Below are positions 1 through 9,775 of a stretch of DNA of 64,000 nucleotides, in pieces. The stretch comes from Pinibacter aurantiacus. GTDB taxonomy: Bacteria; Bacteroidota; Bacteroidia; Chitinophagales; Chitinophagaceae. Made by a program: the position numbers and the translations under genes. The DNA lies in contig NZ_JAHSPG010000014.1 in the NCBI RefSeq assembly GCF_019130065.1, positions 62,001 to 126,000 of the forward strand, written 5' to 3'. Each line of letters opens with the position of its first letter. The stretch's first letter is position 1. Under the pieces are notes generated by a model that saw only the letters and a list, made by a program, of their open reading frames with translations, ran no database searches and had not been told where the DNA came from.

Positions 1-1152
1 AAATGACCAACTGTTCGCATCAAGATATTTTACCGCTTCTGGCTGTAAAGTGAAACGTAAACGGCCAAAATCGTCATATACACTATAAGTACAAATCCAA
101 CCGCTGTAAGTAGCACCGGGCGCATCATCCAATTGTACTTTCTTTAGAATCGACCTTCCAGCGTTATCGGTGAATTCAACAATTTTCTTTCCATTTTCAT
201 CTGTATACGTGACTTTGAGTAAAGTACCAGGATTATAGATGCCTACTACGAGTGGTGCATCGCCTTTTACAAAATCTGCAGAAAGGATGCGAACAACGTC
301 AGTTGGACTATTTACCTCATAAGTTATACTGGTGCCTGCTCCTGCAGCCCATGACGAACCCGGCTGTTTAGCATTAACCAACCGATTGAGCGGGCTATTG
401 TCAAAGGTTAAGGAAGAAAAGGCGGATGTTTCATTAAAGACATTCGTGTAATATTGGGGATGTTCAGTGGCTGTTGCGGTTTTATATTTTCCAATTTCAC
501 TAGTAGTTGTGTATGACAAATATTTCTTTGCCTCTCGTCCCATCGCATCGTACTGCGAAAATTTAACCACATCGCCCCAAGTATTGCTTCCTTGTGCCGG
601 CGTAGCCACTTCCCTACCCACCTGTTGAACTGGTCTGCCGAGACCATCGAGGTAAGTGGTGGTTTGAAACTTATTGCCAATGGGAAGTTGATCAACTTGT
701 TTCCAGTCTGTTTGTCCCGATATTGTCACGACATGCTCCCGAATGTAATTGACATCTTCCCAGTTTTGCGATACAAGAGTTAGTTTGATAACATTTGAAT
801 ACATTGATGATACTGCCCCAAATCTTGTCTGCCTTCTGTACCACATATTTTTTGTGAGTGCCGAAGTAAAATGATAGCTCGATCCTGAAGCTCCACTAAT
901 AGGCGTGAAAGTACCGGTTGGGGCATCACATGATTCCCACTGATAATATACTGTCAGGCCCAAAAGATTTGTCGTCACAGCAGGAATAACTTCCACAAGG
1001 TCGTCGGGAACCTGATTGTAGGAAAACGAGTAGACACCACTGACAGTTCCGATGGTATGATCAGGATTAAAAAGCTGTGCATTTACTTTAGCAATTGATC
1101 CTAACAAAAAGATTAAGACTAACCAACTGTATATTTTAAAAGCATGCTTCAT
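1..1152 (-). CDS. DUF6443-type RHS-like surface protein, N-terminal part (runs off left edge)
   Basis: The frame is open for 384 codons from an ATG at 1152 to the left edge, so only the N-terminus is present. It starts with a basic/hydrophobic signal peptide (MKHAFKIYSWLVLIFLLGS...) ending near an AQ cleavage site. Around residues 150-165 comes the motif TTYLDGLGRPVQQV, the hallmark of DUF6443 at the head of Bacteroidota RHS/YD-repeat proteins. Further on, DAMGREAKKYL and VYDDFGRLRFTLQP are YD-like elements. Known full-length family members are usually over 1000 residues and often end in an RHS core with a variable tip; that part is outside the window. The gene lies downstream of the GPx-like gene on the same strand. 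Family assignment is firm. Whether it carries a toxin tip cannot be seen. Confidence 0.85.
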   Translation of the reverse strand, partial: MKHAFKIYSWLVLIFLLGSIAKVNAQLFNPDHTIGTVSGVYSFSYNQVPDDLVEVIPAVTTNLLGLTVYYQWESCDAPTGTFTPISGASGSSYHFTSALTKNMWYRRQTRFGAVSSMYSNVIKLTLVSQNWEDVNYIREHVVTISGQTDWKQVDQLPIGNKFQTTTYLDGLGRPVQQVGREVATPAQGSNTWGDVVKFSQYDAMGREAKKYLSYTTTSEIGKYKTATATEHPQYYTNVFNETSAFSSLTFDNSPLNRLVNAKQPGSSWAAGAGTSITYEVNSPTDVVRILSADFVKGDAPLVVGIYNPGTLLKVTYTDENGKKIVEFTDNAGRSILKKVQLDDAPGATYSGWICTYSVYDDFGRLRFTLQPEAVKYLDANSWSF

Positions 1153-1228
1153 ATGCCTGATTGTTTTATTTTTAATTGGATAACGTCAAAGGTGAATTTC
1201 GAATCCTCGTTTTTATTGGATTATCGCG

Positions 1229-1834
1229 TCAAACGCCTGGCTTTTTATTGTTCGATGAATTCGCAGGATCAGCCACATTTTTATTTTTCGACGGCTTGGA
1301 TAATATTCGGTCCATCACAGCATTTGAAAACGACACATGGTATCCAAGTACGCCATAAAGAGTACCTTGTTCATCGACAAAAAACTTCTGCCCTGGAGCA
1401 AGTACATCCTGGTCAAAGTGAAAGTTGTTTTCTCTCCTCGTTAGCCACTGAAAAAGCGAATCCTGTTGTTCGGCGGATTTTTTTGTGACTTTCATTCCTC
1501 CAGCAAGGATAAAGTTGGCCGGCATTTTTTGGTAAAGTGCTTTTATCTCGCGATCCATAGATTTCTGACAGCCAAACTCCACAGCCGGTATGCCGATAGC
1601 AACCAAAGAAGTATCATACTTTGACAGCAATCCTTTTAGCGACTTAATGTCCAGCAAGCTGTCCTGGGAAGAAACTGGCACCACTACAAAGAGAATCTTC
1701 TTTCCGTGAAATGCACTTATGCTTATTTTTTTATCATCCATATCCTTAATCGAAAGACTATAAATACTTCTGGCTTTCTGAATATTAAAGGAGAACAACA
1801 GCGAGAATAGAACTAAAGAAAAAATGTATCTCAT
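1229..1834 (-). CDS. Exported thioredoxin/glutathione-peroxidase-fold protein lacking the catalytic Cys
   Basis: 201 aa with an N-terminal signal peptide (MRYIFSLVLFSLLFSF). The order of elements matches glutathione peroxidase/redoxins: a Y-S-L-x-I-K-D-M strand, FHGKKILFVVVPVSSQ where GPx has its active-site loop, and near residues 150-165 FDQDVLAPGQKFFVDEQGTLYG, a typical pre-C-terminal redoxin strand pair. At the active-site position the sequence reads V-P-V-S-S-Q instead of a cysteine or selenocysteine, so peroxidase activity is unlikely. The only cysteine (FGCQKS) sits elsewhere. It lies between two RHS-like genes on the same strand with short spacers (33 bp to the upstream gene), suggesting one transcript and a role in folding or display of the RHS proteins. 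That role is inference. The fold call is made from motif order only. Confidence 0.6.
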   Translation of the reverse strand: MRYIFSLVLFSLLFSFNIQKARSIYSLSIKDMDDKKISISAFHGKKILFVVVPVSSQDSLLDIKSLKGLLSKYDTSLVAIGIPAVEFGCQKSMDREIKALYQKMPANFILAGGMKVTKKSAEQQDSLFQWLTRRENNFHFDQDVLAPGQKFFVDEQGTLYGVLGYHVSFSNAVMDRILSKPSKNKNVADPANSSNNKKPGV

Positions 1835-1867
1835 AACAAATGATGTAAAAAATTACTATTTAAAAGA

Positions 1868-4800
1868 TTAATGAATCTCCAACACGTTGTCGTACCCGGA
1901 ATCATCAATGGTGACACCATACAAATACGCTTCAGAACCACCCCAGGTACTGGAAGTACCGGCTATGTATAAATGATCAAATGTGCTGGGATCATAGAAA
2001 GAACCCGAAAAATGGACGTCATAAGTACCCGGTAGAACATAACCCATACTTACGTTGGAACCAGGGTATTGTATATCAAAATAATAGTAGTCGTTGGTAG
2101 TCGTATTATGCAACTCAACTGTATAATAATTGGAACCAGAATAGTTGTAATAGATTTGAATAGGACTAGGTGTTGTACATCCGCCATATTGGTTTGCTTG
2201 TGATTGTGCATAAGCTATTACTTGGTTGTTCGCATCTGCTTGTGATATAGTAGATGAAAACTGCCCTGGTAGTATAGAAACATAATAAGGCAATGCGACA
2301 TTGCCGCCACAGTTTTGTGAATAATAGTCATCATTGATGCCAATGCTGAAATAGGTGTTAGACGGACATTCATCCTGTACACCCATATCCAACCATTGTC
2401 TTTGATTATAAGTGGAGCTATTAGGATTGATGTCCCTCGCCCATCCGAACCGGTGGGCGGGTAGCTGCCCATTCACTGTAAAGCAATAGGCAGACTCGCC
2501 ATCCTTCCAGACCCATTCCGCAGTGGTGTTAGGCGTACATACCTTATGTGCTGAATCATTTGCATTTACCTGTCCGTTAGCAGCAATTTCATCTAATGCC
2601 ATCTGATTGGCAACCTCTTTACTTACAAGCGAGGAGTATTTATTGGCAGGTACTGAATATGTCACAGACCCACCTCTATAGCCTATACTGCATGCCCCAT
2701 CATTCGTGGTGAAGGTTTGGGATTTGGGATCATTATACCAAATTATCGCGCATCCATTCGCGGAACTTGTATTATCTGCATTTACCTGGCCATAAACCAA
2801 CAATTCTTGCTGTGCCAGCATGTCTGCATACCATTGTCCCAGAGGCGATGAATATTTATTTGCGGGTATGGTATAGGAGATACTCTTTCCTGCATAGCCT
2901 GTAGTGCAATTAGACTTAACAAATGTTTCGGCAATTGCCTTATTATAATACATGCCAGGACAGCCATTTTGCTTAGTAACAGAAACGTTATTGTACTCGT
3001 GCATTTTTATGATATTGCCGTTCTCGTCCTTTTCCAAGCGCATACGTCCGAGATTATCATATTCATAGTAGGTTATCCGGTTGTTTTCATCACAATCTGA
3101 AGTCTTTCCGATAACCGGATCATAGGTCACTGTGCGCATACGGGCATTCTGGGGGTATAAACGCAATTCGTCAATAATCGCAGTGCCGTACATCGTTACA
3201 GCATTCGTTGTAGGTAGCACCAGATATTCATAGTATGTCAAGCCATTAATAATGGGCCCTGACTTTGTCAGCGTGGCATTGTTGCTGGCTATGGTTAAAG
3301 GTGCCGTCGCCCACATTGAAAGAATATATTTCTTTGATGTATTAATAAAGGAAGAAAGCTGTTGTCCACTTGAAAGGCTTAATGCAGAATTACCGGTAAC
3401 ATATTTGACATTACTATACACCGGGGTACCTTGCAAACTCCAGATGCCAAAATCTCCAGATGTTTCAAAACTGCTATAGGCACATTTGTCCGCTATAGCA
3501 TCAGCGTTTATAACAGATGCAACCACATATTTATCAGCATAACCATATATGTTAGTGACAGTCCTATTGCCTTCATCCTGCACTCCAATCAAATTATCTG
3601 TTGCACCATAAGTATTAACCTGGGTAATGGCATACGCACTAATATTACTGCCTGGGCCACCATAATAAGTAATATTAACTGAAGGATCCGTAAACCTTTG
3701 TTGCAAAAGCCGATAGGGTTTAATGTTTCCTGAAGAAGTTTGTATATATTCTGAAATTGCGTTGCCCACATTTTCCCATGTACCGGAAGCTTTTTGCACA
3801 CGTTCGGTTGTCGAGACAGGAACCGAAAAAATATTATTGCTGGAAAGTGTTGACAAGGGAGCTGAACTATAATTACAGTTGTATGTAATATTTTTAAGAC
3901 TAATGTCTCCATTGCTTTTCTTAACCAGTATTTGATTTACTTCATAATTGCTTGCCGGCAGTCCTGAGGTTTCGCCACCATCATTATATGCATAGTCAGT
4001 TTCGGTTTGGGCGTAGGTCTGATCATCGCCCGACTTATAAGATCTTTCGTAACTCGTAACTAATTCTACCCTTCCTGTATACGCACTATACAAATCAACC
4101 CCCATTGCTGCATCTGAAGTGGTAGAATATACATCATTGTTATATTTTGCAGGAGTCGTCCAGTCATCGCTCCTTTGAGAAGTGGTTTGTTTTACTAGAC
4201 ATTTACAGCCTATTAAATCACTCATCAAAGGATCGTTATTTTCAGTACCAGGGTATGGCCAAGCCAGCTTTACATCCTGGTCAACAAACTTTTGCGCATT
4301 ATTAAAATTATAGAGGTTTTCTATTTCTTTAACCTTCTTACCATCTTTGTCATACACCGTGTTTTTCTTTAACAATCCATAGGCCCATGGTCCAAACCGT
4401 TGCTTAGGTGTAAACAAAGGATTGGTTGGATACCAGATGTTATGGTCATCGGAGCTGGTAAATTCACTGACCGTTTTTCCAGAGGTTCCCCCTCCTTCTG
4501 TGACCACGACCCTTTTAAACTGTGCGGGCAAAGGACTTACGGAGTTCAAATCCGAATTATAAAACACAGTCGAGAAATCGTCTTTTGCATTACTTCTACA
4601 GGTGAATATATACTGCAAAACACCAGCGATTACGTCTAGCACAATGGCTATAATGGCGAGTGGTCCTTGGTCCAGGCATATATTGACAATATCTACAACT
4701 GTTGATATCACACTAAGTATTCCCAACACCGGTGCCATGGTATTCATAAATTCCTGAAACCCGGTTAGGCTTATTGCGCCGCTTCGCGATAATATACCAG

Positions 4801-6613
4801 GATATTGATATTCCCAATAGCAACAGCCTGTTAAACACTGCAAGCCCATATGCCATCCCCTCGACTCAGGTTCCCAATGGCTGCCCATTCCCATCGAATT
4901 GACCGGCATTTCAAGGCCCCACAGCGAAGACGAGGTTCCATCACTGTTCACATAACTATAGTTGGTTACAATGGGGTTACCGCAGCCATTCGAGTAGCCC
5001 CCATCTGTTGAACTCGTTTGAGATACATGCACTCCACCAATTGTAACATCACCTGATCCTAATGAACCGACATTCTGTAAATATTGGTAGGATAAGGTTC
5101 CGCCGGTTGGATAAATGATTTGTCGCAACAACCCGAATTGCGCAAATCCGGATTTCGGATTTAAAGAAATGGTAGAGCCGTTGTTGTCGCGTAAAAAAAC
5201 CAATCCCTTAAGTTGGCTATTGGTAAGCTGTGTTATTTTCCCGGTTAATGGTATTGGAGTCGTATTATCAGATGCAATACTACTGCTGCCGTTATAATAG
5301 CCCCAAATATCCTTGACATAACTGAATGGAGGGGGTACCATTTCATCCGTACCGGAAGATCCCGTATAATAGTCAAAATTATAGGGCGGGGAATCATCCT
5401 TTAAATCTACACCTATTTTTTTTACAGACTTCAGGCACAAACGAGCAGCGCCCTTTTGATAGTCAGATACCGGTTGACCGTATCTGTTTAAAATAAAATA
5501 GGTTGTATTTAATTTGTATTGTGACAGGCTCCTTGAGCCATACTTAATATCAACCGATGACAAGATGTAATCACCTTTTAAATCGGCCCTTTCGGCACCA
5601 TAGTTAAAGGTTAAGGTGTGCGAGTCCGGGAACACAATTGAACTTAGCTCCGGTAATGTGGTAATTGATCTCTTGAAAGTTATTATCGAATAATCCTTGT
5701 CTTTATTATAAGTAATATCTGCACCTCCCGTGTTATCTAGTGTACGAACCACATAATTAAACGTAATGGTGCGCGATGTTAGTGGATCTTTTATTTCAGT
5801 GAGATACCACCCGTCAATAATATACGGGTTCGTCGTTACATTGTCGAAGCTACCCTGGTAATATACATTGCCTCCTTTGAACGTAGGCTGGGACAGAGCC
5901 TGTATCAGATTAGCATCGCAATACTCCGTCTTTAGCACTTTGGTCAATGCATGCTGTGAAAATTTATAAATAAGTCCATCCACATCTTGAATGGTAAATG
6001 AAGTAATCGTTGTTCTTGTATGCTCAGTATTTTTCAAATTATTATCTACTGTAAAAGTGATTTTCATTTTGGTATCACCCAATGCAGCACACACCGTCTG
6101 ACCTTGCTTCGCTTTTACATCTAATACGAACATCCCCGCCTTACCATTAAACTGGAAAGCAAAGCGGTCCATCTCTCTGTCTTCTGCTGTGATGTTATGC
6201 TGCGCATACAATTGATTCATTGGATTGTAGATGGGATATTTAGTCAAGGCCCTGGGGCAACCCGTTTGTGCGCTTTTAGTTGCATACATATAACCGGCAG
6301 GATACTGGTTTTTATCTTCACCTCCGCTATATGCCTGCTGATCATCAGGTTCTCCTATTTGCAACCTCGTTATACAACCACCAGCGAGCAGGCTCCAATT
6401 TTGACCGACATTTGAGGCGATGTCATTCGCCTTCACTCCATTTCCAGAATTGTATGAAAGGGTAACCCCATTATACAACCGGCTTTTACTTTCCTGCCAG
6501 CTAAACATAGGCAAGGAAAAAACCGCGCTACCAGTTTGAAGATTCACCTGTGCTGAAAGTTCAAAAGCGCTTAACAGCAATAGAAAAAAACAGAAAACTC
6601 TAACCTTTGCCAT
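1868..6613 (-). CDS. Large exported RHS-like protein with DUF5977 repeats
   Basis: I place the start at the ATG at 6613 (MAKVRVFCFFLLLLSAFELSAQ) because it gives a clean signal peptide; an in-frame ATG at 6643 would add 10 residues before it. The product is about 1581 aa. The N-terminal half starts with NLQTGSAVFSLPMFSW and GVTLSYNSGNGVK, the opening typical of Bacteroidota RHS-like shells. A YD repeat (ITYYEYDNLGRMRLEKDENG) lies near residues 1175-1200. Three DUF5977-type repeats follow, roughly residues 1217-1285, 1291-1361 and 1411-1478. Two carry the S-x-(S/T)-Y-(T/S)-(I/V)-P-A-N-K-Y-S-S motif; the third is diverged. A hydrophobic helical stretch lies at about residues 622-674, odd for a soluble shell. 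The C-terminus is not a T9SS sorting domain and could be a variable tip. Function is not known from sequence; surface display and intercellular interaction are inferred from the family. Confidence 0.8.
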   Translation of the reverse strand: MAKVRVFCFFLLLLSAFELSAQVNLQTGSAVFSLPMFSWQESKSRLYNGVTLSYNSGNGVKANDIASNVGQNWSLLAGGCITRLQIGEPDDQQAYSGGEDKNQYPAGYMYATKSAQTGCPRALTKYPIYNPMNQLYAQHNITAEDREMDRFAFQFNGKAGMFVLDVKAKQGQTVCAALGDTKMKITFTVDNNLKNTEHTRTTITSFTIQDVDGLIYKFSQHALTKVLKTEYCDANLIQALSQPTFKGGNVYYQGSFDNVTTNPYIIDGWYLTEIKDPLTSRTITFNYVVRTLDNTGGADITYNKDKDYSIITFKRSITTLPELSSIVFPDSHTLTFNYGAERADLKGDYILSSVDIKYGSRSLSQYKLNTTYFILNRYGQPVSDYQKGAARLCLKSVKKIGVDLKDDSPPYNFDYYTGSSGTDEMVPPPFSYVKDIWGYYNGSSSIASDNTTPIPLTGKITQLTNSQLKGLVFLRDNNGSTISLNPKSGFAQFGLLRQIIYPTGGTLSYQYLQNVGSLGSGDVTIGGVHVSQTSSTDGGYSNGCGNPIVTNYSYVNSDGTSSSLWGLEMPVNSMGMGSHWEPESRGWHMGLQCLTGCCYWEYQYPGILSRSGAISLTGFQEFMNTMAPVLGILSVISTVVDIVNICLDQGPLAIIAIVLDVIAGVLQYIFTCRSNAKDDFSTVFYNSDLNSVSPLPAQFKRVVVTEGGGTSGKTVSEFTSSDDHNIWYPTNPLFTPKQRFGPWAYGLLKKNTVYDKDGKKVKEIENLYNFNNAQKFVDQDVKLAWPYPGTENNDPLMSDLIGCKCLVKQTTSQRSDDWTTPAKYNNDVYSTTSDAAMGVDLYSAYTGRVELVTSYERSYKSGDDQTYAQTETDYAYNDGGETSGLPASNYEVNQILVKKSNGDISLKNITYNCNYSSAPLSTLSSNNIFSVPVSTTERVQKASGTWENVGNAISEYIQTSSGNIKPYRLLQQRFTDPSVNITYYGGPGSNISAYAITQVNTYGATDNLIGVQDEGNRTVTNIYGYADKYVVASVINADAIADKCAYSSFETSGDFGIWSLQGTPVYSNVKYVTGNSALSLSSGQQLSSFINTSKKYILSMWATAPLTIASNNATLTKSGPIINGLTYYEYLVLPTTNAVTMYGTAIIDELRLYPQNARMRTVTYDPVIGKTSDCDENNRITYYEYDNLGRMRLEKDENGNIIKMHEYNNVSVTKQNGCPGMYYNKAIAETFVKSNCTTGYAGKSISYTIPANKYSSPLGQWYADMLAQQELLVYGQVNADNTSSANGCAIIWYNDPKSQTFTTNDGACSIGYRGGSVTYSVPANKYSSLVSKEVANQMALDEIAANGQVNANDSAHKVCTPNTTAEWVWKDGESAYCFTVNGQLPAHRFGWARDINPNSSTYNQRQWLDMGVQDECPSNTYFSIGINDDYYSQNCGGNVALPYYVSILPGQFSSTISQADANNQVIAYAQSQANQYGGCTTPSPIQIYYNYSGSNYYTVELHNTTTNDYYYFDIQYPGSNVSMGYVLPGTYDVHFSGSFYDPSTFDHLYIAGTSSTWGGSEAYLYGVTIDDSGYDNVLEIH

Positions 6614-7003
6614 TGAGATATATTTAAGATAAGATGTAAGCACAAAAAAATATTTGATTAAAATTTATACCTATTAAACCTGTGAATAACGACAATGTTG
6701 GACCGTATTACTAGTTTGTATAATGATCCGCGGTCTCAAAAATCTGTTGATCAATAATATTTTTAAAGAAGAAATTGACAGTCCCATATTTAGATCACAT
6801 CCCAATCTATAAATCAAATGATCATCACTTAATAAGGGAAAATGTTTATTAACATCTTGGATGTCTTGTTGAGGAGACTGACACTCATCACTTAAATGCA
6901 GCATGTCTTGAATTATCAAACGAACGAAGAAAAGGACTTCGGGAATATTTTTTTTAAGCATTTTCTGATAAGGTATTTGATTACATTTGTATTTGCTCTC
7001 CGA
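6614..7003. other. Spacer between RHS-like gene and barrel-like gene
   Basis: About 390 bp, AT-rich, without a convincing gene. A 95-codon open frame on the minus strand (6674-6961) lacks recognisable features and has an unusual mix of residues, so I do not call it. The promoter of the large RHS-like gene should lie in its left part. Confidence 0.5.
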
Positions 7004-8491
7004 TTATTTCAACCCTATCCCAACTCTAAATTTCACGGGTTGGCCATTTGGTACCTGTTGACGCCACAGGAAGTCATAAAGCAATTGAACGTTATTGGTA
7101 TATTTACCCACCGCTATTTTTTTGGTAACGCCAAGTAATGCGCTATGTTGCCAAACCGTAACGTTATCATGCAATTCCCGTAGACTTTTAAAGGATTGCA
7201 TATAGTTCATTTCCACTCCTCCGCTGGCCCACCATCCTCCCTTTATCTTATAATCGAGATAGCTTCGCAATCCAAAGCCTTCATGGCTGATGTGAATGTC
7301 TTTTACAGGAGCGCCCCAACCCATTTTATAGGACAATCCAACCCCAATGACACTTTTATCATTTAGTTTATAGCCGAGAGTTGCGGCTATGTCGGTAGCT
7401 GCCGGAAGAAAAGTAGTGGCTCCTGCTGACTGGATATTAAACCCAGGTTGCAAGCGTTGTAAAAAGGTTTTAGTATGCTGTGTATTCGGCTTGAAATCTG
7501 GTTATTCAATATTACTGCTATTGCCAATATTGCTCAGTTTATTTCGTAACTGATCCACCTGGCCTTGCGCAGCACTAATATTTTGTTGCAACGGGTTGGC
7601 GACTGCATTTGTGGCGTTTGAGGGTGTTGATAAGGCAGATCCTGCTCTTTCTTGTAACAGTTGCTGCACTTGGGTTCTTGTTTGTAATCCTGGAATACTA
7701 TTCGCAGAAGCCTCTCCTACACTTCCACCAGAGGGCGATGGAAACAACTCGGAGAGATAGCTATTGTGTTGCAAAAACTTTTGAAAAGCTGGAAGCTGAC
7801 GAAGTGTTGACAGTGCTTTTTCTTCGAGTTTCTGTTGGTCATTAAAAATGCCTTTATATTCTTCTATTTGTTGTCGATAGTAATAGGCTTGATTTTTCAA
7901 GTTGGCTATCTCCTTGGTCATTCCAAATTTTTCGAGCTGTGCAGTTAACAACTCCTTTCTTTGCTTGAGATAAGCTTCGATCTGTTCTGCTGAATAAAAA
8001 TTTCCTTCAAGCTTTTGCAAATCCCCACTTACTCGCTTAACATTATCAATTTGGGTAGAATTGATAAGATTACCCTGAGTTAAAAACTTTGACGCGGTTT
8101 GCAAACTATCCAGTTTGGGAATATAGTTCGATATCCTCTTACCATTGAGAGGATTATTTACGAGCTGTTTTAGTCTTTCTAATTCTTGTTGTGATTTCGC
8201 GAAGGTTTGATATGCCGCAGTACTGTCTTTTTTTGCAAGTTTTCGCTGAAGTCTACTTTCGAGTCTTTGTTGCTTACAAAGCTCGTTGGCTAAAAACTTA
8301 TTTATTCGATTATTTAAGGAGGAGTATTTTTCATCAATTACAGAGAGAGATTTATTGGATATACCTTCGATGCTTAAATCATTTGATGAAGCAACTTGCG
8401 CCTTTATCTGCTGAAAATTAACGACAACCAAAACTGCAAACATGAATTTACCGGCAATTTCCCGGGCAGGTACATTTAGGGTTGATTTCAT
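7004..8491 (-). pseudogene. Exported coiled-coil plus outer-membrane-like protein, interrupted by in-frame TAA
   Basis: Two open stretches, 8491-7502 (329 aa) and the frame down to 7004, are in the same reading frame and separated by a single TAA at 7502-7504. The first part starts with a long basic leader and hydrophobic segment (KFMFAVLVVVNFQQIKAQ). It is then rich in charged coiled-coil sequence (residues about 40-250) and has a Gln/Asn/Ser-rich linker. After the stop the frame reads straight on (PDFKPNTQHTKTFLQRLQPG), followed by alternating beta-strand-like sequence with GYKLNDKSVIGVGLSYKMG and ending FRVGIGLK, as in small outer-membrane barrel domains. Removing the stop would give one 495-aa protein, a form I associate with genes beside RHS clusters in this group. 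A single substitution (for example CAA to TAA) explains it. It may be real decay, a base-calling error or readthrough. Confidence 0.7.
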
Positions 8492-9191
8492 AAAGAAGGT
8501 TTAACGGGCAAATACAGAACGGTTACATTTTATGAACTAAAATATTATTCTGACGCACATATACAATCGTAGCTCTAATGTATTTTTCATTTTTAAATCT
8601 TGCAAGTGCCTAGTAACAGAAAAGAAATTTATTTCTGGCTTGAACCGTAAAATCCGAAGTAACTAAACAATAACTTCTTATGAAGTTTTCACTGTTAAAA
8701 GAAAATTGAACCATGCTTTTCTTTAACGGGAAAATTTGATCTGTAAAGGATCTACAATTTCGTTAGAGAATTCTTCGATTGCATTTTCAAACAATTAAAC
8801 CGTCGAAAAACAGCGACCGGGCTAAGATGATTAACATACGTTAATCATTAGTTAACGCAATATTCAAACGATTGCACAACTTATCGGCAGAAAACTTATA
8901 ATCAGATCAACTTATTACTAAGACTAAATAAGAAAACCTGTAAAACATCTTGTGTTGAGATTTGATATAGTATAGCCCTGATTAACGACTTAAAGAAGCA
9001 GATAAAAAAACACCGCGTTATAACTTCGGTAAAACTTATGCTGAACTGAACTCGATAGACTATGCTAAGGATATTCTCTTATCTCAACAATTTTCTAAAA
9101 GTGTGTGACACACTTTAACCTAAGTTCTCTATTGGAGGACGGATCACTATTCGGTTGTTTCAATTACCGAGACTCTACGATTTACTCGTGA
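8492..9191. other. Long intergenic stretch
   Basis: About 700 bp of AT-rich sequence with frequent stops in all frames. I see no RNA gene, repeat array or credible protein. The promoter for the leftward RHS-associated cluster is expected close to 8500-8560. Confidence 0.5.
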
Positions 9192-9360
9192 TTATTTTTC
9201 AATGACGCTAATTGCATTGTCCAAGAAGCCAATTAATACATTTATGTTTCCTTGCCCATTAAGCCATAGTAAAGTATCATTGTATTTAGTACAATGAATT
9301 TTCAGCGATTCTATTGGAATATCAGCGATTTCTAATAAAACGCTGCTCAACAAATAGCGG
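9192..9360 (-). pseudogene. Fragment related to the 84-aa protein at 48.1 kb
   Basis: The frame contains ADIPIESLKIHCTKYNDTLL followed by WLNGQGNINVLIGFLDNAI. This aligns without gaps to the C-terminal half of the 84-aa protein at 48116-48370 (ADIPVRSMKLHCRICNDTLM, WLDEEGNTNLLIGSLGNAI). The N-terminal half of that protein is not found in any frame upstream, and no ATG fits, so this is a truncated copy. DNA just downstream of both genes shares a TCACTATTCGGT block, which shows the relation extends beyond the coding part. Function of the family is unknown to me. Confidence 0.6.
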
Positions 9361-9733
9361 CATAATCTACCCCTCAATATACCACCATTGAGGCTAGTGA
9401 CTAATTATTTGGCGTGCCTGTCAAATGAACAATATCGCAAACAAAGTCTACCTGATATTGTCTGGGCATGCGAGGCATGATTGTCAAGTATGAAATAATA
9501 GTTAAATGCAAAGCCACTAGAAATACCATCGTTGACGACTGCCACCAGGTTACTGGTGATTGATACCGCGGATAACAAAACCAATCTAAAAACACTCCGT
9601 CATACACAATAATCGAAGGCCGATAGCCAACAGATAACACGAGATATTATCAGGATAAAAGTTGTTGATTCAAGGAGTATGTGGAACGGTAAGCGCTACA
9701 AGTAAATTCAACTAATCCATTTGCTATCGAATT
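9361..9733. other. Non-coding or decayed stretch
   Basis: Contains a 79-codon open frame on the minus strand (9401-9640) with hydrophobic patches but no recognised motif and no proper start. Given the decayed genes on both sides it is best regarded as degenerate sequence. Confidence 0.35.
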
Positions 9734-9758
9734 AAAACAAAAGGGCCGGACGGCCCTT
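9734..9758 (-). terminator. Rho-independent terminator of the decayed T9SS gene
   Basis: On the minus strand a perfect 7-bp stem AAGGGCC/GGCCCTT with a 4-nt loop is followed by TTGTTTT. It lies about 20 bp after the stop of the sorting-domain fragment, where a terminator would be expected. Confidence 0.75.
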
Positions 9759-9775
9759 AGTGATTAAATTTTCAA

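Noticed and set aside
6674-6961. 95-codon minus-strand open frame
   Set aside because: No signal, motif or family resemblance, and it lies in an AT-rich spacer.
9401-9640. 79-codon minus-strand open frame with hydrophobic patches
   Set aside because: No ATG-based start with context, no motif, and surrounded by decayed genes.
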